Assembly: GCA_025350245.1 (NCBI GenBank) | Contig: JANXYG010000129.1 | Coordinates: 34,451 to 98,450 of the forward strand | Source of the DNA: Betaproteobacteria bacterium | Lineage (GTDB): Bacteria > Pseudomonadota > Gammaproteobacteria > Burkholderiales > Ga0077523 | DNA length: 64,000 nt | Reading direction: 5' to 3' | Part shown: positions 1 to 10,735 of the stretch, in pieces | How positions within the stretch are numbered: the first letter of the stretch is position 1 | Layout of the letters: the number at the start of each line of letters is the position of its first letter | Program-made: the position numbers and the translations under genes | The notes under the pieces: generated by a model | The model's input: the letters and a program-made list of their open reading frames with translations, nothing else | Database searches by the model: none | Told to the model about the DNA's origin: nothing

Positions 1-389
1 TAGCGCCAGGGATCCTCGGCTGAAGGATCGATCAACAGCGGGCGTCCGTTGGCCGTCGGAAACTGATCCCCTTTTAGGCGGCCGCATTCGGTGCAACACA
101 ACAGCAGGTTGGACCACTGAAAGGCGCGCTTCGGAAAGCGTGCCTTGGGACGGAAGTGCTCGATATCGCAGCCGTGCGAATCCACGCAATACATGCAGCG
201 CTCACGCGGCCCGGTCATCTGCCGCAATACCAGCAGCACCGACTTCAGCGCCTTGGTCTGCCGGGCGGTCTTCCATGCGCGCTCGATGCCCGAGGCGCCC
301 ATGCGAAGATCGCCATCGACAGCCGACTGACGCCGGTCGAGACAGGTTTGATCCGCTGTGGATAGTGCCGGGCGGACGACTCGACGCAT
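1..389 (-). CDS. HNH endonuclease, PtuB-like (3' end off window)
   Basis: This reading frame begins at an ATG whose first base is 389 and runs off the left edge after 129 codons; it is too fragmentary for a plain ORF search to favour. Around residues 65-102 it reads CMYC, then DIEHFRPKA, then WSNLLLCC and CTEC, the zinc-cysteine and H-N arrangement of the HNH nucleases paired with retron or Septu ATPases (TIGR02646-like). The usual second zinc motif ends in C-x-x-C-N; here the residue after the last Cys is Gly. The gene starts 3 bases after the stop of the ATPase upstream (TGA CCA ATG), so the two are almost certainly co-translated. Expected role: the nuclease effector of a phage-defence pair. 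The missing C-terminus prevents checking completeness. Confidence 0.8.
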   Translation of the reverse strand, partial: MRRVVRPALSTADQTCLDRRQSAVDGDLRMGASGIERAWKTARQTKALKSVLLVLRQMTGPRERCMYCVDSHGCDIEHFRPKARFPKRAFQWSNLLLCCTECGRLKGDQFPTANGRPLLIDPSAEDPWR

Positions 390-392
390 TGG

Positions 393-1688
393 TCACGGCT
401 CCTCGCCGGTGTCGGCAAACAGATGGAGTTGGTTGGCCTGGCCCTGCTCATCCTTGCTGAGCTTCGCCCCGGCTCTTTTCTTCGCCATGAGTTTCGCGTA
501 TTCGGCTCGCCCCTCCACCGCCCGGGGCGAGCGCGTGTTCTGGAGGCCAAAGGCCGCGGTCAGCAGGATGGTGTCGGGCCGCGAGACGATCACGGTCCGG
601 TACTCGTCCGCCGTGAGCGCCCTGGGTTGGTCGCCACTGCCGGGTTCAGGCAATACGAACAGGCCGTTCTCATCCGCGGCCTGGCAGATGATCGGGCTGT
701 GCGTCGTCACCAGGAACTGGATGCTCGGGAAATGGCGCTTGAGCCAGAAACCGATCTCCCGCTGCCATTCCGGATGCAGGTGGGCATCGATCTCGTCGAT
801 CAGCACCACGCCGCTGCGCTTGATGAACAGCTTGCCATCAGCGTCACGATCGGTGAGCCCCACGATTCCATAAGCATCGATCAGATGCCGGAGGATGTCG
901 GCCAGCAATGCGAGCGCGGCGCGATAGCCATCGCTCATCTCGCCCCATGCGAGCTGCAGATTGTTCCTGTCCTTCAGCCACAGGCCGTCTGAATCCACCC
1001 GATCCACCGTGATCCGGTTGGGCATGAGGTTGTCACGCAGAATCTCGATCAGGACGGCCAACTGCTGCTTCTCGTCCAACTTGCCCTCGAGTGCTTTGTG
1101 GCTGAGGTTTCGCAGCCACTGGTCCATCTCCGCCAGCGACGCCGCTTCCTGAAACATGGTGACGAAGCGTTCCGTCGCCGGTGCGACCATCTGTCGGGTG
1201 GCCTCGGGTGAAGCGCCAAAAACGCGGCGGAAGGGTCCGTAGCCGCAACAGAACCAACCGCGGGAATCCAGTGACCAGATGGTTCGTTGCGGCGTCGAGT
1301 AGTTCTTCGGTTTTCCGGCAGGTGTGATGATCTCGACGTGGGGTTCCCTGCTGCCATTCTTGAACGAGATGCACGCGGGAAACTTCTTGCCGGGCGCTCT
1401 GCCCTCACCCGAGAGGAAGTCGTCGTCTGCACTCTGGACGATCAGCAGCTCGATGGATGCCTCGTGCTCTCCATCGGACACCCAGCGGTGGAAGCTCGGT
1501 TGCAACGCACGCGCTGTGTCCTTGCCCGTGAGGCCAACGGCAATGGCCTTGAGGAGGGTGCTTTTGCCGGAGCCGTTGTCGCCGGTGAAGACCGTCCAGC
1601 CAGCGTAACGGCCATTGCCCCGGTCCAGCGAAAACTCGAGGTCGCGAAACCCGCGGATGTTCTTCAGGGCGATTTTGTCGATGAACAT
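393..1688 (-). CDS. AAA/ABC-type defence ATPase, PtuA-like
   Basis: A 431-residue SMC/ABC-type ATPase. Walker A is GDNGSGKST (residues 36-44), a signature-like segment GEMSDGYRA lies at about 249-257, Walker B is VVLIDEIDAHLHP (about 294-306) and the switch histidine is in VTTHSP (about 328-332). The CCGYGPFRR segment (about 147-155) is typical of the ATPases found in Septu (PtuA) and in some retron systems. The ATG is preceded by AGGA at good spacing. It is followed directly by an HNH nuclease gene, which supports a Septu-like pair; no reverse transcriptase or retron RNA is visible on the proS side, so a retron is less likely. The neighbour on the right is divergent proS. Confidence 0.8.
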   Translation of the reverse strand: MFIDKIALKNIRGFRDLEFSLDRGNGRYAGWTVFTGDNGSGKSTLLKAIAVGLTGKDTARALQPSFHRWVSDGEHEASIELLIVQSADDDFLSGEGRAPGKKFPACISFKNGSREPHVEIITPAGKPKNYSTPQRTIWSLDSRGWFCCGYGPFRRVFGASPEATRQMVAPATERFVTMFQEAASLAEMDQWLRNLSHKALEGKLDEKQQLAVLIEILRDNLMPNRITVDRVDSDGLWLKDRNNLQLAWGEMSDGYRAALALLADILRHLIDAYGIVGLTDRDADGKLFIKRSGVVLIDEIDAHLHPEWQREIGFWLKRHFPSIQFLVTTHSPIICQAADENGLFVLPEPGSGDQPRALTADEYRTVIVSRPDTILLTAAFGLQNTRSPRAVEGRAEYAKLMAKKRAGAKLSKDEQGQANQLHLFADTGEEP

Positions 1689-1869
1689 GATCTTGTCCTG
1701 TGGACCTTGGGCTACGCCCGAAACAGCCGTGCAGCGATCCGGAAGCGCGATATTAGCCGCTGTCGGGTGAAGGTCTGGAATTCTCGCGATGACGGGGCGG
1801 ATGCCGTCGGCCCGACCGATTCCCCTCGACTCCCCCTAGAATGACGCCTTTTCGCGAGCCAACGATCCC
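1689..1869. promoter_or_regulatory. divergent intergenic region, ATPase / proS
   Basis: About 180 bases separate the divergent ATPase and proS starts and must hold both promoters. I see no convincing -35/-10 pair. The last 15 bases before proS have no strong Shine-Dalgarno sequence. Confidence 0.4.
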
Positions 1870-3579
1870 ATGCGTGTCAGTCAGTTCTTCATCTCCACCC
1901 TCAAGGAAGCCCCGGCCGAGGCCGAGCTGGTCAGCCATCGGCTGATGCTGCGGGCAGGCCTCATCCGCAAGCTTGGCAGCGGGCTCTACACCTGGATGCC
2001 GCTCGGCCTGCGGGTGCTGCGCAAGGTAGAGGCGATCGTGCGCGAGGAAATGAACGCCGCTGGCGCGATCGAACTCTCCATGCCGGCGATACAGCCGGCC
2101 GAGTTGTGGCAGGAGACCGGCCGATGGCAGGTGTTCGGGCCGCAGATGCTGCGCATCAAAGACCGGCACGAACGCGACTTCTGCTTCGGCCCGACGCACG
2201 AGGAGGTGATCACCGACATCGCGCGGCGCGAGATTCGCAGCTACCGCCAGTTGCCGGTCAACTTCTACCAGATTCAGACCAAGTTCCGCGACGAGATCCG
2301 GCCGCGCTTCGGCGTCATGCGCGCCCGCGAGTTCCTGATGAAGGACGCGTATTCGTTCCACACCGGCTTCGACGATCTGGTGCGCGAGTACCGCAACATG
2401 TACGACGCTTACGGCCGCATCTTCACGCGGCTCGGCCTGAAGTTCCGCCCGGTCGCCGCCGACCCCGGTGCGATCGGGGGCACCGGATCGCACGAGTTTC
2501 ACGTGCTCGCCGACTCGGGCGAGGATGCGCTCGCGGTCTCGTCGTCGTCCGACTACGCCGCCAATGTCGAACTCGCCGAAGCGCTGGCGCCGGCCACGGC
2601 GCGCGCCGCCCCGTCGCACGCCATGAGCAAGGTGCCCACGCCCGGCAAGACCACCTGCGAAGACGTGGTCGCCCTGCTCGGCCTGCCGCTCCCGCAATCG
2701 GTCAAGGCGCTGGCGCTGATGCACGAGGAACACCTGTTCCTGTTGCTCGTGCGCGGCGACCACCAGTTGAACGAGATCAAGGCGGCGAAACTGCCCGGCC
2801 TGGAGCCGTTCCGGTTCGCGACCGAGGCCGAGATCGTGGCGCGCATCGGCTGCAAACCGGGCTATATCGGCCCGGTCGGGGTCGGCCCTGACATCACCGT
2901 CGTCGCCGACCGCACCGTGGCGACGATGAGCGATTTCGTCTGTGGCGCCAACGACGCCGGCTTCCACCTGACCGGTGTCAATTTCGGCCGCGATCTGCCC
3001 GAGCCCACGATCGTCGCCGACATCCGCAATGTCGTCGCGGGCGATCCGAGTCCGGATGGCAACGGCACCCTCGAACTGTGCCGCGGCATCGAAGTGGGCC
3101 ACGTGTTCCAGTTGCGCACCAAGTATTCCACCGCGATGGGCTGCAACTTCCTCGACGAAACCGGCCAGTCGCAACCGATGGAGATGGGTTGCTACGGTAT
3201 CGGCGTCTCGCGCATCGTCGCCGCCGCCATCGAGCAGAACCACGACGAGCGCGGCATCATTTTTCCGGATGCGATGGCACCGTTCCGGCTGGCGCTGGTG
3301 GCGATCGGCCTGGGCAAGAGCGAGGCGGTGCGCGAGACGGCGAACCGTCTCTACACCGAGCTGAGCGCGGCCGGCATCGAGGTGCTGATGGACGATCGCG
3401 ACGAGCGTCCCGGCGTGATGTTCGCCGACATGGAACTGTCCGGCATCCCGCACCGGGTCACCATCGGCGACCGCGGCCTGAAGAACGGCGAGATCGAATA
3501 CCAGCACCGGCGCGACGCCAAGTCGCAACCGGTCCCGGTGGCCGAAGCAATAACGTGGCTGAAGGCGCTGCTCGCCTGA
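1870..3579 (+). CDS. proS: prolyl-tRNA synthetase
   Basis: A 569-residue class II aminoacyl-tRNA synthetase that charges tRNA(Pro) with proline in the cytoplasm. The N-terminus ([20 protein letters not shown]) and the length match the bacterial-type ProRS with an inserted editing domain between motifs 2 and 3 (the segment with KTTCEDVV and [11 protein letters not shown]). Motif 2 region [16 protein letters not shown] and motif 3 region [14 protein letters not shown] are intact, and the C-terminal anticodon-binding domain ([22 protein letters not shown]) is complete. The following lytic transglycosylase frame overlaps its 3' end, suggesting a shared transcript. Confidence 0.97.
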   Translation: MRVSQFFISTLKEAPAEAELVSHRLMLRAGLIRKLGSGLYTWMPLGLRVLRKVEAIVREEMNAAGAIELSMPAIQPAELWQETGRWQVFGPQMLRIKDRHERDFCFGPTHEEVITDIARREIRSYRQLPVNFYQIQTKFRDEIRPRFGVMRAREFLMKDAYSFHTGFDDLVREYRNMYDAYGRIFTRLGLKFRPVAADPGAIGGTGSHEFHVLADSGEDALAVSSSSDYAANVELAEALAPATARAAPSHAMSKVPTPGKTTCEDVVALLGLPLPQSVKALALMHEEHLFLLLVRGDHQLNEIKAAKLPGLEPFRFATEAEIVARIGCKPGYIGPVGVGPDITVVADRTVATMSDFVCGANDAGFHLTGVNFGRDLPEPTIVADIRNVVAGDPSPDGNGTLELCRGIEVGHVFQLRTKYSTAMGCNFLDETGQSQPMEMGCYGIGVSRIVAAAIEQNHDERGIIFPDAMAPFRLALVAIGLGKSEAVRETANRLYTELSAAGIEVLMDDRDERPGVMFADMELSGIPHRVTIGDRGLKNGEIEYQHRRDAKSQPVPVAEAITWLKALLA

Positions 3580-4187
3580 ACACCCGCACGCGGTGCACGG
3601 TGCTGGCGCTGGCGTTTGCCCTGCATGCAGACCTTGCGGGCGCCGGCGCGCAGGTCTACGAGCCGCTATCGGCGGCCGTCCAGACGCAACTGCAGCGCAC
3701 CATCGCCGATCGCGCGCCAACGCGCCTCGCCTTCTATGATCCCTACGAAGGCCAAGTGTGGCTCGCGGCAATGTCGGCACGTCTCGCGCGACAGATACCC
3801 GACGAAACCGCACGCACCGAATTACTCACCGCCATCCATTACGAAGCCACCCGGGCCGGGCTCGACCCACAACTGGTGCTCGGCGTGATCCATGTCGAGA
3901 GCCGCTTTCGCAAGTACGCCGTTTCGGGTGCAGGCGCGCGCGGCTACATGCAGGTGATGCCGTTCTGGATTCGCACCATCGGCCAGCCCGATCACAACCT
4001 GTTCAACCTGCGCACCAATCTGCGCTACGGCTGCACCATCCTGCGACACTATCTCGACATCGAGAACGGCAACGTCTTTCGGGCGCTCGGCCGCTACAAC
4101 GGCAGCCTCGGTCAGCCCGAGTATCCGGGGATGGTGAAGCGGGCCTGGGAACGGGTTTGGGCGTACTCGACCGCGACCGGTCGGTGA
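3555..4187 (+). CDS. lytic transglycosylase, SLT domain
   Basis: About 210 residues from the in-frame GTG at 3555; a GTG at 3600 is an alternative. The chosen start gives a positively charged N-terminus and a hydrophobic stretch ([18 protein letters not shown]) that looks like a Sec signal peptide, so the enzyme should act in the periplasm. The SLT fold is clear: catalytic Glu in GVIHVESRF, then [12 protein letters not shown], the [14 protein letters not shown] helix and ALGRYNGS. Such enzymes cut the MurNAc-GlcNAc bond of peptidoglycan to make 1,6-anhydro ends. It overlaps the end of proS by 25 bases in another frame. It converges on the YihY gene, with only about 40 bases between. Confidence 0.88.
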   Translation: MAEGAARLNTRTRCTVLALAFALHADLAGAGAQVYEPLSAAVQTQLQRTIADRAPTRLAFYDPYEGQVWLAAMSARLARQIPDETARTELLTAIHYEATRAGLDPQLVLGVIHVESRFRKYAVSGAGARGYMQVMPFWIRTIGQPDHNLFNLRTNLRYGCTILRHYLDIENGNVFRALGRYNGSLGQPEYPGMVKRAWERVWAYSTATGR

Positions 4188-4229
4188 GACCGCTGCCGGG
4201 ACGGCAAACGCGCAGGCCTCAGGCGTATG

Positions 4230-6103
<1,874 letters not shown>

Positions 6104-6105
6104 CG

Positions 6106-6260
6106 CCCCCCCCAGGCTCCGCTGTGCTGCGCCTTGCCCCCGAGGGGGCGCCCCGTTCCTCGGGGAACCCTGCGGACGGGGCCCCTCCGCTTCTGATATC
6201 CCTTCGTTCGCCACCCCCATGCAGCGCTGTGCTGCGCCTTGCCCCAGAGGGGGCTGGTAC
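6106..6260 (+). repeat. two copies of a dispersed GC-rich repeat
   Basis: Between wrbA and the next gene, two copies of a motif built on 'GCTGTGCTGCGCCTTGCCCC' followed by 'GAGGGGG' occur at about 6112-6157 and 6217-6258. A related element in opposite orientation lies at 57437-57512 and a short piece at 10706-10722. The CCCC...GGGG arms can form a hairpin, so these may also act as transcription attenuators. They resemble REP-like repeats scattered in betaproteobacterial genomes. Confidence 0.7.
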
Positions 6261-6288
6261 GCCTGATAGCGGCCCGGCGCGTACCGAG

Positions 6289-6990
6289 ATGACCCCCGAC
6301 CCGATCCGGCCGGCGCGACAGTTGCTGCGGTCGCTGCGCCATGGCGTGCTCTCGACCCACTCGGTGAGGTTCGCGGGCCATCCCTTCGGTTCGGCCCTGC
6401 CCTATGTCGTCGATCCGGCAGGCAGGCCGCTGCTCCTGATAAGCGACCTGGCGGCCCACACCCACAACTTGCGCGAAAACCCGGCGGCCAGCTTGTGCGC
6501 GCACCAGGCCGACGTGATCGCCGGTGCCCGCGTCACCCTGGTCGGGCTCGCGACGCGCATCGACGATGCCGACGCCCTGACCCGGTTCGTCCGGCTGATC
6601 CCGGCCGCCGCGCGTTATGCCTCGTTCGGTGATTTTCATCTGTACCGGCTGGAGCCGGTGGGCGGTCACTACGTAGGCGGTTTCGGCAACATCCACGGGT
6701 TCGACCGCGACGCCTGGATCACGGCGCCGGGCGCGCTGGGCGCGGCAGAAGCCGACATCGTCGAGCACATGAACGCCGACCATTCCCGCGCGCTGCTCGA
6801 CTACTGCCGTCACGTTCACGACATCACCCCGACGACGGTCGAGATGCTGACGATCGATCACGACGGTTTCGACGTTCGCGCCGACGACGCGGTGCTGCGC
6901 TTCGACTTCGCCGAGACCGTCACCGATGCGGCGCACGCGAGGGCGCAACTGGTGGCGATGGCGCACGCCACGCGAGCCACAAACCCATGA
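6289..6990 (+). CDS. HugZ-like pyridoxamine 5'-phosphate oxidase-fold protein
   Basis: A 233-residue protein from the ATG at 6289. The N-terminal half has the split-barrel flavin-binding fold of PNPOx-like proteins (HGVLSTHSVRFAGHPFGSALPYVVD, then PLLLISDLAAHTHNL and ASLCAH). The C-terminal part (EADIVEHMNADHSRALLDYC...) is the DUF2470-type domain found in the HugZ haem-utilisation family. The HMNADH segment is characteristic. HugZ proteins bind haem and some degrade it; others are of unknown activity. It starts about 185 bases after wrbA, beyond the repeat, and overlaps the following gene by four bases (ATGA), so the two are translationally coupled. Confidence 0.82.
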   Translation: MTPDPIRPARQLLRSLRHGVLSTHSVRFAGHPFGSALPYVVDPAGRPLLLISDLAAHTHNLRENPAASLCAHQADVIAGARVTLVGLATRIDDADALTRFVRLIPAAARYASFGDFHLYRLEPVGGHYVGGFGNIHGFDRDAWITAPGALGAAEADIVEHMNADHSRALLDYCRHVHDITPTTVEMLTIDHDGFDVRADDAVLRFDFAETVTDAAHARAQLVAMAHATRATNP

Positions 6991-7367
6991 CTGACGCCAC
7001 CGATCGCTCCCGCGCCGCGAGTCTGCGGGTGTTCGCGCACGCGTTGACCTGCGTGGCGCTCATCGCGCTGATCTTTCTGTGCCTCGCCTGGGAAACGTTC
7101 CTGGCACCGTTGCGGCCCGGCGGTTCGTGGCTGCTGCTCAAGGCGGTTGTGCTGCTCGCGCCGCTGTTCGGCATCCTGCGCGAGCGCCTCTACACGTATC
7201 AATGGACCAGCCTGCTCGCACTGGGCTATTTCTGCGAAGGCGCCGTGCGCGCGTGGTCCGATACCGGCCTCTCGCGCCGGCTCGCCATGGTGGAGATCGT
7301 GCTCTCGCTGCTGCTGTTCGCCGGCTGTCTGCTCTACGCCTACTCGCGGCGCCGGGCGCCGGCCTAG
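6987..7367 (+). CDS. DUF2069 inner-membrane protein
   Basis: A 126-residue protein with four predicted membrane segments (about residues 17-38, 46-62, 68-85 and 97-117). The pattern LLKAVVLLAPLFGILRERLYTYQWTSLLALGYFCEGAVRAWSD identifies the DUF2069 family, which has no known function and is frequently encoded beside wrbA. Its ATG overlaps the stop of the HugZ-like gene (ATGA). The stop lies only 7 bases before the gluQ start. Confidence 0.88.
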   Translation: MTDATDRSRAASLRVFAHALTCVALIALIFLCLAWETFLAPLRPGGSWLLLKAVVLLAPLFGILRERLYTYQWTSLLALGYFCEGAVRAWSDTGLSRRLAMVEIVLSLLLFAGCLLYAYSRRRAPA

Positions 7368-7374
7368 CCCTCTC

Positions 7375-8337
7375 ATGGGCGCCGGCCCTGAAAATAAGCG
7401 CAGTGAACCGGGCGCGCAGGGGGCGCGACAATCACCGCGTCGCGGCCGTTTCGCGCCAACGCCATCCGGACCCCTGCACTTCGGGTCGCTGGTGGCCGCA
7501 GCGGCCAGTTACCTCGATGCGCGAGCCCAGGGCGGCGAATGGCACCTGCGCATCGACGACCTCGATCCGCCGCGGGTGCAGCCAGGCGCCGAGACCATGA
7601 TCCTCTCGACCCTCGAGCGACTCGGCTTTGCCTGGGATGGGCCGGTAGTGCGACAAAGCGGGCGCACCGACGCCTACCAAGCGGCGCTGGATCGGTTGCG
7701 TACGGTGGCAGGGGTGTATGCATGCACCTGCTCGCGCACCGACATCGCCCGCGCGGGGCTCGCCGGTATCGAAGGGCCACGGTACCCGGGCACCTGCCGG
7801 AGAAAACCCGCGAGCCCCCGACCGCACGCCATCCGGCTCGATGTGAGCAACGTCACGGTCGCGTTCGAAGACACCTTGCAGGGGCCGGTGGTGCAAGTCC
7901 TCGACCTCGCGATCGGCGATCCGGTGTTGCGGCGCGCCGACGGCGTCTTCGCCTACCACCTCGCTTGCGTCGTCGATGACGCCGAGAGCGATTTCACCGA
8001 CGTGGTACGCGGCGCCGACCTGCTGGCGTCCACCCCGCGACAGATCCACCTGCAACGGCTGCTGGGCCTGCCGACGACGGCTTACCTGCATCTGCCCGTG
8101 GCCCTGGACGCCGCGGGCCTGAAGCTCTCGAAGCAGACGCAGGCGCCCGCCGTCGGCGTGCGGCAATGGTGGGATGCGCTGGCGCCGGTGATGACGTTCC
8201 TCGGGCACCCGCCGCCGGCGCAGTTGCGCGCCGGTACCCTCGCCGCGTTCTGGCAATGGGAAATCGCCGCCTGGCGCCGCGAACGCATCCCCCGGGTGGC
8301 TGCAGCGCCGGCGTCGGCTTTGGCCTCTACTTCATGA
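7375..8337 (+). CDS. gluQ: glutamyl-Q tRNA(Asp) synthetase
   Basis: A 320-residue protein, shorter than GluRS because it lacks the anticodon-binding domain. The HIGH-like motif is in RFAPTPSGPLHFGSLVAA, the zinc site cysteines are in YACTCSRTDI and RYPGTC, and the KMSKS equivalent is LKLSKQ. GluQ attaches glutamate to queuosine at position 34 of tRNA(Asp). I chose the ATG at 7375, which leaves about 20 residues before the catalytic domain; no other start lies between it and the preceding stop codon in a better context. It is the last gene of the wrbA strand-run before the phasin. Confidence 0.92.
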   Translation: MGAGPENKRSEPGAQGARQSPRRGRFAPTPSGPLHFGSLVAAAASYLDARAQGGEWHLRIDDLDPPRVQPGAETMILSTLERLGFAWDGPVVRQSGRTDAYQAALDRLRTVAGVYACTCSRTDIARAGLAGIEGPRYPGTCRRKPASPRPHAIRLDVSNVTVAFEDTLQGPVVQVLDLAIGDPVLRRADGVFAYHLACVVDDAESDFTDVVRGADLLASTPRQIHLQRLLGLPTTAYLHLPVALDAAGLKLSKQTQAPAVGVRQWWDALAPVMTFLGHPPPAQLRAGTLAAFWQWEIAAWRRERIPRVAAAPASALASTS

Positions 8338-8408
8338 CATGGGTGCGACCAGGTTGGCGCCATCGCACTGCCGCAAGTGGCGCCGCACCATTTTTGTGCT
8401 TTGGGAGG

Positions 8409-8437
8409 TTGACAGGGGCATGACTACCTTCAATAAT
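8409..8437 (+). promoter_or_regulatory. sigma-70 promoter of the phasin gene
   Basis: TTGACA at 8409-8414 and AATAAT at 8432-8437 are separated by exactly 17 bases, a near-consensus housekeeping promoter. It leaves a 5' leader of about 110 bases before the phasin ATG. A strong promoter fits the high abundance of phasins. Confidence 0.7.
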
Positions 8438-8557
8438 TGATTCGTGCGGTGCAATACATTCAAGTCCAGGACACATCGGACCAGTTGCTTGCCGCGCTCC
8501 CAGCGAACCCTTGCACCGGGAGTCCCGGTGAGATCTCAACCGACAGGCACCATTGCT

Positions 8558-9085
8558 ATGACCAACTTTCCCCAGGAACTGAACACCGTCGCCAAGGCCC
8601 AGATCGAAGGCGTGATTCGCGCCGCGACGCTCGCCGCCGACGGCGCCGAAAAGATTGCCGCAGTGCAACTCAAAGCGGCAAAGTCGTCCTTCGATGACAG
8701 CGTCAAGCAGATGAAGGCGCTCGCCTCCGTCAAGGAAGCCGCCGAACTCCAGGCGCTCGGCGCCAAGTTCATGCAGCCGGACATGGAAAGAGCCAACGCC
8801 TACGCCAAGGAACTCTACGAAAGCGTCGCGGCGAGTTCGTCCGAGTTTGCCAAGCTGTTCGAAGATCAGGTCGCCTCCGTTAACAAGCAGGCCATCGTCG
8901 CCGTCGACGCGATGCTCAAGAACGCACCTGCCGGCAGCGAGCCGATGGTTGCGGCTTTCAAGCAGATGATGGGCATGGCCCACCAGGCCTACGACGGCTT
9001 CATGCAATCGGTCCATACGATCGGCAACACGGTCGAAGCCAACATCGCCGCCGCCGCACCGGCGCCGACCAGCCGCAAGAAGTAA
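8558..9085 (+). CDS. phaP: phasin family protein
   Basis: A 175-residue, Ala/Lys/Glu-rich, almost entirely helical protein with no signal peptide. The pattern 'QIEGVIRAATLAADGAEKIAAVQLKAAKSSFDDSVKQMKAL' and the later heptad-like helices match the phasin family (TIGR01841). Phasins coat polyhydroxyalkanoate granules in the cytoplasm and control their size and number. The C-terminal tail is an Ala/Pro linker ending in SRKK. It is monocistronic: a consensus promoter lies upstream and a rho-independent terminator downstream. Confidence 0.93.
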   Translation: MTNFPQELNTVAKAQIEGVIRAATLAADGAEKIAAVQLKAAKSSFDDSVKQMKALASVKEAAELQALGAKFMQPDMERANAYAKELYESVAASSSEFAKLFEDQVASVNKQAIVAVDAMLKNAPAGSEPMVAAFKQMMGMAHQAYDGFMQSVHTIGNTVEANIAAAAPAPTSRKK

Positions 9086-9131
9086 CGCATCGACGCCGGT
9101 CTTCACCGGCTGACCAGGCAACAGATGTGGA

Positions 9132-9164
9132 GCCGCCGGCGCAATTTCCGGCGGCTTTTTTTTT
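9132..9164 (+). terminator. rho-independent terminator of the phasin gene
   Basis: An 8-base perfect stem (GCCGCCGG / CCGGCGGC, 9132-9139 and 9148-9155) with an 8-base loop is followed by nine T residues at 9156-9164. Confidence 0.93.
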
Positions 9165-9222
9165 GGCGCCGTGGCTTGGTCGATCCGCGCCCGCTGCAGC
9201 CCGCCGGGCATTCGGTGCAGCC

Positions 9223-10074
9223 CTATCGCTCCGGAACGACCGGCGGCAATGGCACCGGAAAGTCTTTCGCAATCGCGTAGGCCGGGTGCGCCTGGCGGAA
9301 GGCCGCCAACTGCTGGCTGGCGGCCTCGTGCGCGCCAGATATCCATTGGCGGCGGATGCGTTCAAGCCATACCGAAGGTTCGACGCGCGCGGCCTTGGCC
9401 AAAGTGACCGGCGCGGCAGGGTTCAGGTCCGATTCCGCGGTTTGTTCCCGCCTGTCACGCGCAGTCGCGTCCCGACCCGTGGCGACTGCCGGCGGCGACG
9501 GTACCGCGGCCGGCGCCGACGCGGCTTCATCGATGCGTGGCGCTGCCCGCGGCCCCGCGGCGGCGACCACCTCGGACCGGGCACGCTGGCCCGACGCCGA
9601 ATCGGATGGTTGCCGACGCTCGATCGATTTCAAGTTGTCGATGGGGCTTCGTGCTGGTCCATTGCGATCGCCCCCAGCCATGGCCGTGCGAGCATCGTCG
9701 GCTGGCGCAGTGGCGTCGGCAACGACCGTCGGCATCGGTGTGGCGGGCGCCCTCGCCATCGGCGGGGATGGGTCGGGCAGGCTGCGTTCACCGGTGTCGC
9801 GCAGCATCGACAACATCGCGCTCATGGTGAGCGCCAGCACCGCGGCGATCGACACGGGAACCCGCAAACGGCGCCCCCAGGAGCGAGATGTCGGTGTTGA
9901 CGTGACACCCGCGGCCTGCCACGCCGCCGCGCGGATACGGGCGTCGATGGCTGCCGAAGGTTCCTCAGCCGCGGTGGCGCGCGCATAGCGCTGGCGCAGC
10001 GCCTCGGTCTGCGCCATCAGCGCATCGAACGCCGGATCGGGCGGCAATTCGGGCGGCAAGCTCGGGTTACTCAT
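9223..10074 (-). CDS. single-pass membrane protein, probable anti-sigma factor
   Basis: About 283 residues from the ATG at 10074. The first ~70 residues are a cytoplasmic helical region (PAFDALMAQTEALRQRYARA), residues 72-91 form the only membrane segment, and the rest is an Ala/Pro-rich periplasmic linker ending in a small helical domain (VWLERIRRQWISGAHEAASQQLAAFRQAHP). It has no HxxxCxxC zinc anti-sigma motif. The ATG overlaps the sigma-factor stop by 8 bases (ATGAGTAA), so translation is coupled. Position and topology are those of an anti-sigma factor; no direct family match is recognised, so the role is inferred from context. Confidence 0.7.
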   Translation of the reverse strand: MSNPSLPPELPPDPAFDALMAQTEALRQRYARATAAEEPSAAIDARIRAAAWQAAGVTSTPTSRSWGRRLRVPVSIAAVLALTMSAMLSMLRDTGERSLPDPSPPMARAPATPMPTVVADATAPADDARTAMAGGDRNGPARSPIDNLKSIERRQPSDSASGQRARSEVVAAAGPRAAPRIDEAASAPAAVPSPPAVATGRDATARDRREQTAESDLNPAAPVTLAKAARVEPSVWLERIRRQWISGAHEAASQQLAAFRQAHPAYAIAKDFPVPLPPVVPER

Positions 10075-10633
10075 CGGCGAGCTGCTCGCGCAGGCGGGTG
10101 AGCGCATAGCGCAGGCGGCTCTTCACCGTTTCGCGACCGGTGCCGGTCAGCGCAGCGATCTCCTCAAGCGTCAGGTCACCCTCTTGGTGCAGCAGAAACA
10201 CCTCGCGCTGCGCCGGCGGCAGCGCCTCGACCGCCGCGGCGATCGACTCGACGCGCCGTTTCACCCCGACCACGTGGTCGGGCTGTTCCCGCTGCGGCGC
10301 CGAGAGCGTCTGCCCGAAAGCCGCGCCGACCTCGTCATCGAGGGAGAATGCGACCCGGCCGTCGCGCCGCATGATGTCGATCACGCGGTTGCGCGCAATC
10401 TGGAACAGCCAGGTGCGAAACCTCGCCTCGACGCGATAGCGCTGGCGGGCATTGACCAGATTGATCCAGGCATCCTGGAACACCTCCTCGGCGCGGCCGG
10501 CGTCGCCGCAAAGCCTCAGGCAAAATCGGAACAGGCCCTGCCGGTGGCGGGCGTAGAGCTGATCAAAGGCGGTAACGTCGCCGTCGCGATAGCGCAGCAT
10601 CAGGGTTTCGTCGTCAGCGTCCGATTGCGCCAT
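10067..10633 (-). CDS. ECF RNA polymerase sigma factor
   Basis: 188 residues from the ATG at 10633. Region 2 is clear (MLRYRDGDVTAFDQLYARHRQGLFRFCLRL...AEEVFQDAWINLV...FRTWLFQIARNRVIDIMRR), as is region 4 with its helix-turn-helix (ALPPAQREVFLLHQEGDLTLEEIAALTGTGRETVKSRLRYALTRLREQL). It has the short ECF architecture with no region 1 or 3. The anti-sigma candidate overlaps its 3' end. It lies about 100 bases downstream of the giant gene on the same strand, so it may be read through from it or control it; neither is shown by the sequence. Confidence 0.93.
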   Translation of the reverse strand: MAQSDADDETLMLRYRDGDVTAFDQLYARHRQGLFRFCLRLCGDAGRAEEVFQDAWINLVNARQRYRVEARFRTWLFQIARNRVIDIMRRDGRVAFSLDDEVGAAFGQTLSAPQREQPDHVVGVKRRVESIAAAVEALPPAQREVFLLHQEGDLTLEEIAALTGTGRETVKSRLRYALTRLREQLADE

Positions 10634-10705
10634 GCCGCGGAGTGTATCGAAGCGGCAGGCCGGTGCGGGCGACACCGAAAGATTCGGTCCGGGAACGCCG
10701 GTCAT

Positions 10706-10722
10706 CGCAGCGCAGCCTGGGG
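10706..10722 (-). repeat. fragment of the dispersed GC-rich repeat
   Basis: On the minus strand this reads CCCCAGGCTGCGCTGCG, identical to the start of the longer element at 57437-57512. It sits in the 102-base gap between the giant gene's stop and the sigma-factor start. Confidence 0.5.
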
Positions 10723-10735
10723 TGGACGTCACCGG

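Noticed and set aside
1753..3813. 686-codon minus-strand frame opposite proS
   Set aside because: It fully covers proS, a certain gene, and its translation is Arg/His/Val-rich shadow sequence.
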